This document shows positions 6,965-16,492 of a stretch of DNA of 46,069 nt, piece after piece. The DNA is taken from positions 1 through 46,069 of the forward strand of contig NZ_BCRS01000024.1 of assembly GCF_001552715.1 (NCBI RefSeq), in the 5' to 3' direction. Made by a program: the position numbers and the translations under genes. The notes beneath the pieces are model-generated. The model was not told the DNA's origin. It worked only from the letters and a program-made list of their open reading frames with translations, and searched no databases. Numbering within the stretch: the first letter of the stretch is position 1; each line of letters begins with the position of its first letter. The stretch comes from Mycolicibacterium vaccae NBRC 14118 = CIP 105934. GTDB taxonomy: Bacteria; Actinomycetota; Actinomycetes; Mycobacteriales; Mycobacteriaceae.

Positions 6965-8493
6965 AAAGGCGGCGGGTCGTCGCCGTAATCAGGTGGCGGC
7001 TGAGGTTCTCGGGGTTGCCGATCGATGACGCGTTGGACAGCGTTGGACTCACGCTCGGCCTTGATGCGTGCCGCCCTGTCCGCGGCTCGGGTGCGTTGCC
7101 GTTTCGGCATCTGGACATCGCGGCCCGCCCCGGGTGGGGGTTGGGTCATCGGCGGCAGTTCCGCGGTCGTCGTGTTCCACGTCGGGAAGAACAGCCGACT
7201 CCCGGGCGTCGTGGTGTAGGTCTGCCCGGCCGGCGTGGTCCAGATGACGGTGCCATCGGGTAGTTGTCTATCGCGCCAGCCGTCGGAGCCGCCCCAGAAG
7301 GTCTTCATCAAGTGGTGAGTTCGGCACTTGCAGTGCATGTTCGACGCGTGGGTCGGCCCGTACGGATAAGGAACGACGTGGTCGATGTCGCAGCGTTCGG
7401 CGGGAACATCGCATCCCGGGAAGCGGCAGAACAGGTCGCGGGCGCGAATGAAGGCGGCCAGCTTTGCCGAGGGCTGATAGCGCGGTTCGGGATCGGGGCC
7501 CGGCAGCCACAACGGCTTGATCGACGCTCCCGAGCGGATGGCCTCTGCCAACTCGGCGATCGGCAGGACCTGAGCCGCCGGAAGCAGTGCCACCCCGGAT
7601 TCCTTTGCGCAGGAATCGGTCTCCCCTTCGGCCTCAGGCTCGACCCTGACATTCTGCCGTCCGCGGTCCTCGGCGGCGATCAGCTGCTGCGCGGCATCGA
7701 CCGCAGCCTCGTCGGCGATCACGTGAATCACGATGTTCGATTTCCCGGGACCGCTCGCGGCGCATGCCGAAGCGCCGCACCGGCACGGCAGGTGGTCATC
7801 GCCCCGACCGATCGCACCCATTGCATCCGATCGCCGCTCGCCTATCGGCCGCGGATCCGCGTCACACAGCCCCTTGACGAGCTTGGCAATCCGAGCTCTG
7901 TATGCCGCGGCGTCAGGAGGCAACAACAATCCCCAGAGCGAAATGACCTCGTTGGGATCGTCATGCGCCCCGATATGCACATCCCGCTTCTTGAGAACTT
8001 CCTTCGTGCGGCGTACTGCGTCGGGGTCGTGACGCTCGATCTCGGCGTTGATTCCCTTGATCAGTTTCTCGTCGGACAGCGGCCCCCACTTCTCGGCCTT
8101 ACCGGCCAGCGTCGCATCGACGACGGCAATGACTTCGTCGGCGACCAGCTGCGTGCGCCAAGTGATCTCCGAGATCAACCGGGCACTCAGTCGGCCCCGC
8201 AAGTACAAGGCCGCAACCTTGGGCAGTCGGTAACGCAGCGCCGTCGCAATGCACATCTGAGCAGAGGCGCGCTGCTGACTGATCGACAGTGCGGCACCGA
8301 CGTGGCACGCGGCGTTCTTCCATGGATCGAAAGCCCACCTGCCGCGTTCGTCGTCCTCCTCGACCGTCAGATCGACCAATTCGGCGATCGCGGCCAACTT
8401 GCGCGCACCGGCCTGGGCTTCCTCACGCGCAGCCTCTTCGATCGCAGCGATCAGGGCCGGCTCATCCCTCCCCGCATGCATTCGATCGAACAT
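6961..8493 (-). CDS. DUF222/HNH endonuclease-domain protein (13E12 repeat family)
   Basis: A 510-residue member of the mycobacterial 13E12 family. An N-terminal DUF222 region occupies roughly residues 1-300 (starting MFDRMHAGRDEPALIAAIEE). An HNH nuclease motif follows near 350-395, CRFPGCDVPAERCDIDHVVP then HCKCRTHHLMKTFW, with the cysteine pairs and histidines expected for a metal-bound HNH site. The C-terminal tail is proline-rich and basic. Cellular role is unknown; members are often DNA-damage induced and occur in many copies. The ATG lies inside a perfect SOS-type palindrome, which fixes the start. No repeat flanks or phage genes are seen here. The stop overlaps that of the convergent VOC gene. 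Confidence 0.9.
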   Translation of the reverse strand: MFDRMHAGRDEPALIAAIEEAAREEAQAGARKLAAIAELVDLTVEEDDERGRWAFDPWKNAACHVGAALSISQQRASAQMCIATALRYRLPKVAALYLRGRLSARLISEITWRTQLVADEVIAVVDATLAGKAEKWGPLSDEKLIKGINAEIERHDPDAVRRTKEVLKKRDVHIGAHDDPNEVISLWGLLLPPDAAAYRARIAKLVKGLCDADPRPIGERRSDAMGAIGRGDDHLPCRCGASACAASGPGKSNIVIHVIADEAAVDAAQQLIAAEDRGRQNVRVEPEAEGETDSCAKESGVALLPAAQVLPIAELAEAIRSGASIKPLWLPGPDPEPRYQPSAKLAAFIRARDLFCRFPGCDVPAERCDIDHVVPYPYGPTHASNMHCKCRTHHLMKTFWGGSDGWRDRQLPDGTVIWTTPAGQTYTTTPGSRLFFPTWNTTTAELPPMTQPPPGAGRDVQMPKRQRTRAADRAARIKAERESNAVQRVIDRQPREPQPPPDYGDDPPPF

Positions 8494-8501
8494 ACGTTCG
8501 A
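8486..8501. promoter_or_regulatory. LexA (SOS) box overlapping the start codon of the DUF222/HNH gene
   Basis: The sequence TCGAACATACGTTCGA is a perfect palindromic match to the mycobacterial/Gram-positive SOS consensus TCGAAC-N4-GTTCGA. Read on the minus strand, its right half supplies the ATG and second codon of the gene at 8493. A LexA dimer bound here would cover the translation start and any closely upstream transcription start, consistent with DNA-damage induction and perhaps a leaderless or near-leaderless mRNA. Confidence 0.85.
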
Positions 8502-8585
8502 TCCTACCCGCCTCCGCCGACAGTTACCGCGGATATCCACAGCCCTCGCCGAGATTGCATCCTCGGCGCAGTCTGGGCGAGAAGG

Positions 8586-9785
8586 CTAGCCGAGGAGGTC
8601 GGAGATCGGCGCGCCGGCGGCGATCTTGGACCGGACTTTCATGACCTTGCCCGGGAAGCCGCCGCCGACCACGCCGACCACGACGCCGTCGCGCTCGTAG
8701 TAGGCGAGGAACTTACGTCCGTCGTCTTCGACGATGTGCACGGTGTCGGTGGCCTCCGGCTCACCGAGGGCCTGGATCTTGACGTCGTACTGGTCGCTCC
8801 AGAAGTACGGCACCGAAACGGCGGCCGGCGGTTCCTGACCCAGCATGGTCGGCACCAGCACCCGCGCCTGGTCGGCGACGTTGCTCCAATGCTCAACGCG
8901 CACTTGACCGCCGACCGTGTCGCGCCACGACGCGACGTCGCCGATGGCCCATACGTGCGGCGCGCTCGCGCGGCCGGCCTCGTCGCAGACCACGCCGTTG
9001 TCGACCGCGATGCCGCTGCCGGTGAGCCAATCCGTCGCGGGGTGCGAACCGATGCCCACGATGACGATGTCGGCGGACAGCTCCGTGCCGTCGCTCAGCG
9101 TGACCGCGCGGACCCGGTCGTCGCCACTGACGCCGGAGACCCCGACGCCGCAGCGGACGTCGACCCCCTCGGCGCGGTGCAGTCGCGTCACCAGGTCGCC
9201 GATCTGGCGGCCGAGCACAGAGGCCAGCGGCGCGGGCTGCGGCTCCACGAGCACCACGTCGACACCGAGCTTGCGCAGGCTGGCCGCGACCTCGCAGCCG
9301 ATGAAACCGGCGCCCACCACGACCGCATGGCGGGCCGTCCCGGCCTCCTTGCGCAGGGCCAGGCTCTCGTCGAAGTTGCGCAGCACGTGGATGCCGGCCA
9401 GGTCAGGGAAGGACGGAATACGCTTGGGCACAAGGCCGGTCGCGATGACCAGCTCGTCGTAGCTCAATACGGTGCCGTCGGCCAGGGTCAATGTCTTCGC
9501 CTCGGCGTCCACCGACTTCGCACCGTTGCCGAGCAGCACGGTGATGTTGTTGTCGGCGTAGAACTCGGCCGGCTTCAGCGTGACGTCGTCGGTCTCGGCG
9601 CGCAGCACCTCTTTGGACAGCGGCGGCCGGTCATACGGCAGGTGATCCTCGTCGCTGACGATCGTGACCGCTCCCGCATACTCCGCACGACGCAACTGCT
9701 CGGCCGTGCGGGCGGCCGCCAGCCCGCCGCCGACGATGACAACGCCGCCGGACACCTCAGATGTGCTCACGTGGGCTTTGTACAC
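8586..9785 (-). CDS. NAD(P)/FAD-dependent ferredoxin-reductase-like oxidoreductase
   Basis: A 399-residue flavoprotein of the rubredoxin/ferredoxin reductase group. The FAD-binding motif is VVIVGGGLAAARTAEQLRR at about 15-33, and LPYDRPPLSKEVL follows. The NAD(P)H-binding motif AVVVGAGFIGCEVAASLRK lies mid-protein. The second FAD signature is HVWAIGDVASW near residue 280, and a C-terminal reductase domain completes it. It would pass electrons from NAD(P)H to a small electron carrier, perhaps a ferredoxin for a cytochrome P450; no such partner is encoded next to it. From memory the M. tuberculosis equivalent (Rv0688) lies beside the SDR of the mft neighbourhood, whereas here the two are separated by three genes. 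The start is GTG at 9785, with an alternative GTG at 9770. Confidence 0.9.
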   Translation of the reverse strand: MYKAHVSTSEVSGGVVIVGGGLAAARTAEQLRRAEYAGAVTIVSDEDHLPYDRPPLSKEVLRAETDDVTLKPAEFYADNNITVLLGNGAKSVDAEAKTLTLADGTVLSYDELVIATGLVPKRIPSFPDLAGIHVLRNFDESLALRKEAGTARHAVVVGAGFIGCEVAASLRKLGVDVVLVEPQPAPLASVLGRQIGDLVTRLHRAEGVDVRCGVGVSGVSGDDRVRAVTLSDGTELSADIVIVGIGSHPATDWLTGSGIAVDNGVVCDEAGRASAPHVWAIGDVASWRDTVGGQVRVEHWSNVADQARVLVPTMLGQEPPAAVSVPYFWSDQYDVKIQALGEPEATDTVHIVEDDGRKFLAYYERDGVVVGVVGGGFPGKVMKVRSKIAAGAPISDLLG

Positions 9786-9826
9786 GATGCCGGGACGCTG
9801 TTGTGCGCCACCCCACAGCTAGCTGC

Positions 9827-10273
9827 TCAGCGTGGTGCGCGCTCGATGAGGTTGGACAGCACGACGATGCTCTCACTGCGTTCGACGTCCGCGCTGGCCC
9901 GGATGCGTTCCAGCGCCTCCTCCAGGTGCCGCATGTCGCGCGCCAGCACGTGCAGCATCGCGTCAGCCGTGCCCGTCACCGTCGCAGCGCTGACCACTTC
10001 CGGGATGTCGCGCCAGGCTGCCCGCAGCGCGGTGGGCGCGATGGTGCCGTGGCAGAACACCTGGACGTAGGCCTCGGTCGTCCACCCCAGCGCGCTGCGA
10101 TCGATCACCGTGGTGAATCCCTTGATGACGCCCGCGTCCACCATCCGGTCCACCCGGCGCTTCACCGCCGGAGCGGACAGGTTCACCTGGTGGCCGATCT
10201 CGGCGAACGTCGCCCGGGCGTTGTCGGCCAACTCGGCCAGAATGCGCTCATCGGTGTCATCGAGCCGGTCCAT
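9827..10273 (-). CDS. Lrp/AsnC-family transcriptional regulator
   Basis: A 148-residue feast/famine regulator. The N-terminal helix-turn-helix is LDDTDERILAELADNARATF then AEIGHQVNLSAPAVKRRVDRM. The C-terminal RAM ligand-binding domain follows, with VVSAATVTGTADAMLHVLAR as its central part. The start at 10273 has AGGAG five bases before it; the frame is open five codons further upstream. It is divergent from an arginine-type amidinohydrolase and ornithine aminotransferase. From memory this matches the Rv2324 regulator beside Rv2323c and rocD in M. tuberculosis. Arginine or ornithine is the natural ligand guess, and the two divergent genes the natural target. Confidence 0.92.
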   Translation of the reverse strand: MDRLDDTDERILAELADNARATFAEIGHQVNLSAPAVKRRVDRMVDAGVIKGFTTVIDRSALGWTTEAYVQVFCHGTIAPTALRAAWRDIPEVVSAATVTGTADAMLHVLARDMRHLEEALERIRASADVERSESIVVLSNLIERAPR

Positions 10274-10333
10274 CTCGCTCCTACACAATAGATCGCCGGG
10301 AATGCTCTCCTAGAACAACAGATCAGCACAAGA

Positions 10334-10361
10334 CACGCAAGATTCGTCGATTGATTGCGTG
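10334..10361. promoter_or_regulatory. Candidate Lrp-type operator between the regulator and the arginine genes
   Basis: An inverted repeat CACGCAA-N14-TTGCGTG lies 26 bases before the ATG of the amidinohydrolase gene and 61 bases before the regulator's start. Divergent position and imperfect dyad form suit an Lrp/AsnC site. The symmetry is seen directly; the binding protein is inferred. Confidence 0.45.
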
Positions 10362-10386
10362 AAATGCCGCCAATATCGTGTGTTTT

Positions 10387-11231
10387 ATGACGACCGAGCT
10401 CGCCGGCGCACAGTCCCTCGAGCGCACCACCGAACGCACCGCCGGCAAGCGCCACTACCTGATGACCCCGCCGACGCACTTCGCCGTCGACTACGCCATC
10501 AACCCGTGGATGGACACCACGACGCCGGTCGACACCGACCGCGCGCTCGCCCAGTGGGAGGCCCTGCGGCGCACCTATCTCGACCTCGGCCACGCCGTCG
10601 AACTCCTCGATCCGCTGCCCGGCCTGCCGGACATGGTCTACGCGGCCAACGGCGGCACGGTCGTCAACGGCCGGGCCGTCGTCGCCCGCTTCGCCTACCC
10701 CGAGCGCACCGGGGAAGCCATTGCGTATGCCGAGTGGATGTCGCGAAACGGCTACCACCCCAACGAGACCCGGCATGTCAACGAGGGTCAGGGCGACTTC
10801 CTCGCGGTCGGCTCGACGATTCTCGCCGGGTACGGCTTCCGCACCGACCGTCGCGCCCACGACGAGGTCGCCGCCCACATCGGGATGCCGGTCGTCAGCC
10901 TGGAACTGGTGGATCCGCGCTTCTACCACCTCGACACCGCACTGGCCGTACTCGACGACGCGACCGTCGCCTACTACCCTCCGGCGTTCGCGCCCGCCTC
11001 CCGCGCGACCTTGGAACGCCTGTTCCCCGACGCCGCCGAAGTCGCCAGCGCCGACGCCTACGTGCTGGGCCTCAACGTCGTCTCCGACGGGCGCAACGTC
11101 GTATTACCCTCGGCAGCAACCGGTTTCGCCGAGCAGTTGCATCGCGCCGGCTTCCACCCGGTGCCCGTCGACCTGTCCGAACTGCTGAAGGGAGGCGGGT
11201 CGGTGAAATGCTGCACGCTGGAGATCCACCG

Positions 11232-11235
<4 letters not shown>
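10387..11235 (+). CDS. Amidinohydrolase of the DDAH/arginine dihydrolase type
   Basis: A 282-residue protein of the guanidino-group-modifying (pentein) superfamily, which includes dimethylargininase and arginine dihydrolase. The substrate-side motif INPWMD is at 38-43, EGQGDF at 133-138, the general-base histidine H181 in FYHLDTALAVL, and the nucleophilic cysteine in VKCCTLEI (C275 or C276) seven residues from the end. INPWMD, and the following gene for ornithine aminotransferase, favour release of ornithine from arginine over action on methylated arginine, but this is inference. No clear Shine-Dalgarno precedes the ATG at 10387, so a leaderless transcript is possible. Its TGA overlaps the rocD ATG (ATGA). 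From memory the M. tuberculosis equivalent is Rv2323c. Confidence 0.87.
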
Positions 11236-13306
<2,071 letters not shown>

Positions 13307-13319
13307 CTAACAGCCGAAT

Positions 13320-13333
13320 TAGAACGCGTTCTA
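13320..13333. promoter_or_regulatory. KstR-type operator upstream of the mycofactocin-coupled SDR
   Basis: TAGAACGCGTTCTA is a perfect 14-base palindrome and fits the KstR core TnnAACnnGTTnnA. It lies in the 46-base gap between the stop of the SHOCT gene and the SDR start (13297). KstR is the TetR-family repressor of sterol side-chain and ring catabolism genes, relieved by cholesterol-derived CoA thioesters. The match is direct; KstR binding is inferred. Confidence 0.75.
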
Positions 13334-13343
13334 GTAATCCCGC

Positions 13344-14162
13344 TCAGAGGTCGGCGATGATCTGCTGACGTTTGGCGGTGTACTCGTCCTCGGTGATCGA
13401 ACCGGTCGCCCGCAGGGTCTCGAGCTCCTGAAGACGTTGCGAGGTGGTCGGTTCGGCGGACGACGGCAGATAGGCCGCGGGCACCGGCGGTGGCGTCTGC
13501 TGAGCGGCGGCGTGCCGGACGATGTCCTGCACCTGCCTGCGCGCCGCCGGGTTGGCACGGAGGTCGACCAGGCCGCCCATCCCGATGCCGTGCGATTTGA
13601 GCACCTGCAGGATCTCCATCAGCGCGTCGGCTTGACCGGTCAGGTCGTAGGTCCGGTCGTCGTCGGCGACGCTGAACGTGGCCGGCATCAAGCCTGCGAC
13701 GAAAGCGCTTCGCTCCCAATCGATCTGGTACTCGTTCGTCACGGGCTCCACGAGCATCACCAGTTTGCCGCCGGTGATCATCGGCAGCCGGCTCACCGAC
13801 GCGACCACCTGGTCCTGCGTCACGAACGGCGTGATGCCCGGCCCGGACACCTGCAGGTCCAGTTTGACCAGGGGCTGTTCGTTGATCCTCGTGTGCGTCT
13901 CGTGGATCCCGACCACCTGGGCCAGAGCCAGCACGCCCGTGGCTTCCAGCGCCTGCTTCCTGGCCGCGGACCGGGTGCCCAGGTTGGTTAGTACCAGCGC
14001 GATCAGCACGTCGCCCGCGGTGACGAGCAGGCCCGTCCAGAACATCCACTTGAGCAGCGGATCGGCACCGGTGGCGAAGTAGATGACCAGGAAGATCGGC
14101 CCCACGATGCCGCACAGCAGCATGAAGAGCTGAATCTTCACATATCGCCAGAACGTCGACAT
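13344..14162 (-). CDS. Membrane protein with C-terminal SHOCT domain
   Basis: A 272-residue protein of unknown function. Two N-terminal membrane segments are visible: YVKIQLFMLLCGIVGPIFLV then IYFATG, and MFWTGLLVTAGDVLIALVLT. A soluble middle domain of about 140 residues follows, with no recognised motif. The C-terminus after a proline-rich linker (TPPPVPAAYLP) is a typical SHOCT (short C-terminal) helix pair, RLQELETLRATGSITEDEYTAKRQQII. SHOCT domains often mediate oligomerisation. It lies between tuf/cutinase and the SDR, the place held by the membrane protein Rv0686 in M. tuberculosis (recalled, not compared). The SDR follows on the same strand behind its own operator. Confidence 0.8.
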   Translation of the reverse strand: MSTFWRYVKIQLFMLLCGIVGPIFLVIYFATGADPLLKWMFWTGLLVTAGDVLIALVLTNLGTRSAARKQALEATGVLALAQVVGIHETHTRINEQPLVKLDLQVSGPGITPFVTQDQVVASVSRLPMITGGKLVMLVEPVTNEYQIDWERSAFVAGLMPATFSVADDDRTYDLTGQADALMEILQVLKSHGIGMGGLVDLRANPAARRQVQDIVRHAAAQQTPPPVPAAYLPSSAEPTTSQRLQELETLRATGSITEDEYTAKRQQIIADL

Positions 14163-14187
14163 GCGGAGATTATGACCGCCGAACGGC

Positions 14188-15060
14188 TCAGGAGCCGGCT
14201 GCTACCTGCACGGGAAGCGCAGCCGGTGCGGGCGCGGGCACCCGGCTGACGAGTTGGTACAGCGGCACCGTCCAGGGATCCATCGCTGCCGTCCTGCGGG
14301 CGTAGCTCGTGTGCACCGCGACGGCGGCCGGGTTCATCTCGTCCTCGGCGTCGGGGTCGTAGTCGCACACCGCATCCCCGAGATCGCAGACGCTGATGGT
14401 CCTGGCACCGATCGTCACCGGCAGCGGCCCGGGAGCCCCGGCCAGGATCGGCCAGTCCTGCGCGACACCCTTGCCTGCGCCCGGCACCGACGTCACCGAG
14501 CCGAGGTTGATCGTCGGGTCCTGCGGAAGACGGTCGCCGTCGGCGACGAGCAGCGCAGCGGCAAGATTCGGGCTCGCATCGAGTGCGTGCAGGTTGCGGT
14601 GCACCACCATCGCGCCCTGCGAGTACCCGGCGAGCACCACCTGGCTGGTCGGGCACTGCGCGACGAACTGCTGGTACTGGAGACCCAGCGCGTCCGCGCC
14701 GGTGTCGACACTGCTCATGAATCCCGCCCATGCCAGGACGCCGCCGTCCTCGGGCACCTCGGTGGCGGGATAGTTGACCGCCTCGGCGGTGATCGTGCGG
14801 CCGCTCTGCTGAACCAGCGACGCGAAATCACGGTAGGACTTGTACACGACCCGGCCCATGCCGGCGTCGGCGCTCATGTACCCGGCGCGCTCACCGGAGC
14901 CCGCGGCCCCGATCCAGTGCACATCCGGACAGGCGGGCTGCGCGGACGCAGCCCCGGCCGTCAGGACGGTGGCGGCAGCGGCCCCCACCGCAGCCGCGAG
15001 TGCCATCAGGCCGGTCCTGCTCTTCTCGACGAACCTCAAGCTCTTCTCAACGAACCTCAA
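14188..15060 (-). CDS. Secreted cutinase-family serine hydrolase
   Basis: A 290-residue exported protein of the cutinase/PE-PPE-like alpha/beta hydrolase class. It has a signal peptide with a basic start, a hydrophobic core (LMALAAAVGAAAATVLTAGA) and a likely cut after ASA at residue 40. The mature start PACPDVHWIGAAGSGER is typical. The nucleophile is S147 in AGYSQGA. The cysteines in CDLGDAVCDY near 217-226 and the histidine in AVHTSYA fit the acid/base part of the triad. It would cleave ester bonds of lipids or cutin-like polymers outside the cell. The start is TTG, and the first 14 residues come from a tandem duplication; TTG at 15039 is an equal alternative, so the exact N-terminus is uncertain. 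Confidence 0.88.
   Translation of the reverse strand: MRFVEKSLRFVEKSRTGLMALAAAVGAAAATVLTAGAASAQPACPDVHWIGAAGSGERAGYMSADAGMGRVVYKSYRDFASLVQQSGRTITAEAVNYPATEVPEDGGVLAWAGFMSSVDTGADALGLQYQQFVAQCPTSQVVLAGYSQGAMVVHRNLHALDASPNLAAALLVADGDRLPQDPTINLGSVTSVPGAGKGVAQDWPILAGAPGPLPVTIGARTISVCDLGDAVCDYDPDAEDEMNPAAVAVHTSYARRTAAMDPWTVPLYQLVSRVPAPAPAALPVQVAAGS
15019..15060. repeat. Tandem 21-base duplication at the cutinase N-terminus
   Basis: Two adjacent 21-base units (15019-15039 and 15040-15060) differ at one base. Each begins, on the coding strand, with TTG followed by codons for RFVEKS. The duplication therefore copies the start codon and the first six sense codons, giving a tandem RFVEKS at the protein N-terminus if the upstream TTG is used. 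Confidence 0.85.
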
Positions 15061-15157
15061 GCGACGATCCTCACTTCACACCCCGACTGACCCCTCGACA
15101 GCCGTTGCCCAATACATCGGACTTGTTTGTCGACCCGTTACACCGGTCGGGAACACA

Positions 15158-15191
15158 AAAGTGGCGCCCACCCGGAGGTGAGCGCCACTTT
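15158..15191 (-). terminator. Intrinsic terminator of the str operon (after tuf)
   Basis: Arms AAAGTGGCGC (15158-15167) and GCGCCACTTT (15182-15191) form a 10-base stem, 22 bases below the tuf stop. On the minus strand it is followed by TTTTGTGTT-like bases. It separates tuf from the cutinase gene. Confidence 0.85.
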
Positions 15192-15212
15192 CGCGGAACT
15201 GGGTTCAGATCA

Positions 15213-16403
15213 TCACTTGATGATCTTGGTGACGCGGCCGGCGCCGACGGTACGGCCACCCTCGCGGATCGCGAAGCGCAGGCCCTCGTCCATGGCGACG
15301 GGCTGGATCAGCTTGACGGAGATGTCGGTGTTGTCACCGGGCATCACCATCTCGGTGCCCTCGGGGAGGGTCACCACGCCGGTCACGTCCGTGGTACGGA
15401 AGTAGAACTGCGGGCGGTAGTTGTTGAAGAACGGCGTGTGGCGGCCACCCTCGTCCTTGGACAGGATGTAGACGCTGCCCTCGAACTCGGTGTGCGGCGT
15501 GGTGGTGCCGGGCTTGACCACAACCTGGCCACGCTCGACGTCCTCACGCTTGATGCCACGCACCAGCAGACCGACGTTGTCGCCCGCCATGCCCTGATCG
15601 AGCAGCTTGCGGAACATCTCGACACCGGTGACGGTCGTCTTGGTGACGGTCGGGCGGATGCCGACGATCTCGACTTCCTCGTTCACGTTGATCACGCCGC
15701 GCTCGACACGACCGGTGACCACGGTGCCGCGGCCGGTGATCGTGAAGACGTCCTCGACGGGCATCAGGAACGGCTTGTCGGTCTCGCGGACCGGATCCGG
15801 GATCGAGGCGTCCACGGCCTCCATGAGCTCCTCGACGGACTTGACCCACTGCGGGTCGCCCTCGAGCGCCTTGAGCGCCGACACCTTGATGACCGGAGCT
15901 TCCTCGTCGAAGTCCTGGGCGGCCAGCAGTTCGCGGACCTCCATCTCGACGAGCTCGATGAGCTCCTCGTCGTCCACCATGTCGGCCTTGTTCAGGGCCA
16001 CCAGGATGTAGGGCACGCCGACCTGGCGGGCCAGCAGCACGTGCTCGCGGGTCTGCGGCATCGGGCCGTCAGTGGCGGCGACCACGAGGATTGCGCCGTC
16101 CATCTGGGCGGCACCGGTGATCATGTTCTTGATGTAGTCAGCGTGACCGGGGGCGTCGACGTGTGCGTAGTGACGCTTGTCGGTCTGGTACTCCACGTGG
16201 GAGATGTTGATCGTGATACCGCGCTGACGCTCCTCGGGCGCATTGTCGATCTGGTCGAATGCGCGCGACTCGTTCAAATCGGGGTACTTGTCGTGCAGGA
16301 CCTTGGTGATCGCTGCAGTCAGTGTGGTCTTGCCGTGGTCAACGTGACCGATGGTCCCGATGTTGACGTGCGGCTTCGTCCGCTCGAACTTCGCCTTCGC
16401 CAC
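15213..16403 (-). CDS. tuf: Elongation factor Tu
   Basis: Full-length EF-Tu of 396 residues, the GTPase that brings aminoacyl-tRNA to the ribosome. The P-loop is [14 protein letters not shown] at 19-32, switch II contains [12 protein letters not shown], and the guanine-specificity motif is NKADMVDD. Domains 2 and 3 follow with [20 protein letters not shown] and the C-terminal [15 protein letters not shown]. The GTG start at 16403 has AGGAGG before it. It is the last gene of rpsL-rpsG-fusA-tuf and ends at a strong terminator. Confidence 0.99.
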   Translation of the reverse strand: MAKAKFERTKPHVNIGTIGHVDHGKTTLTAAITKVLHDKYPDLNESRAFDQIDNAPEERQRGITINISHVEYQTDKRHYAHVDAPGHADYIKNMITGAAQMDGAILVVAATDGPMPQTREHVLLARQVGVPYILVALNKADMVDDEELIELVEMEVRELLAAQDFDEEAPVIKVSALKALEGDPQWVKSVEELMEAVDASIPDPVRETDKPFLMPVEDVFTITGRGTVVTGRVERGVINVNEEVEIVGIRPTVTKTTVTGVEMFRKLLDQGMAGDNVGLLVRGIKREDVERGQVVVKPGTTTPHTEFEGSVYILSKDEGGRHTPFFNNYRPQFYFRTTDVTGVVTLPEGTEMVMPGDNTDISVKLIQPVAMDEGLRFAIREGGRTVGAGRVTKIIK

Positions 16404-16492
16404 TTCTGTGTCCTCCTGGACTGTGTTGGTGCTTCTTCTAAAGCAGTGTTGATCGTTGCAGTTGTGTGGTTCCGCGAAACCAGCGGGTCAGA

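Noticed and set aside
6961..8493. DUF222/HNH gene as evidence of a prophage, insertion site or homing element
   Set aside because: 13E12-family genes can be phage attachment sites in M. tuberculosis, but here no integrase, repeat flank or phage gene is present, and the neighbours are chromosomal.
10359..11231. An upstream extension of the rocD frame across the amidinohydrolase gene, apparently making one 696-residue protein
   Set aside because: The first 291 codons are the out-of-frame reading of the amidinohydrolase gene. The ATG at 11232 with ATGA overlap is the real rocD start.
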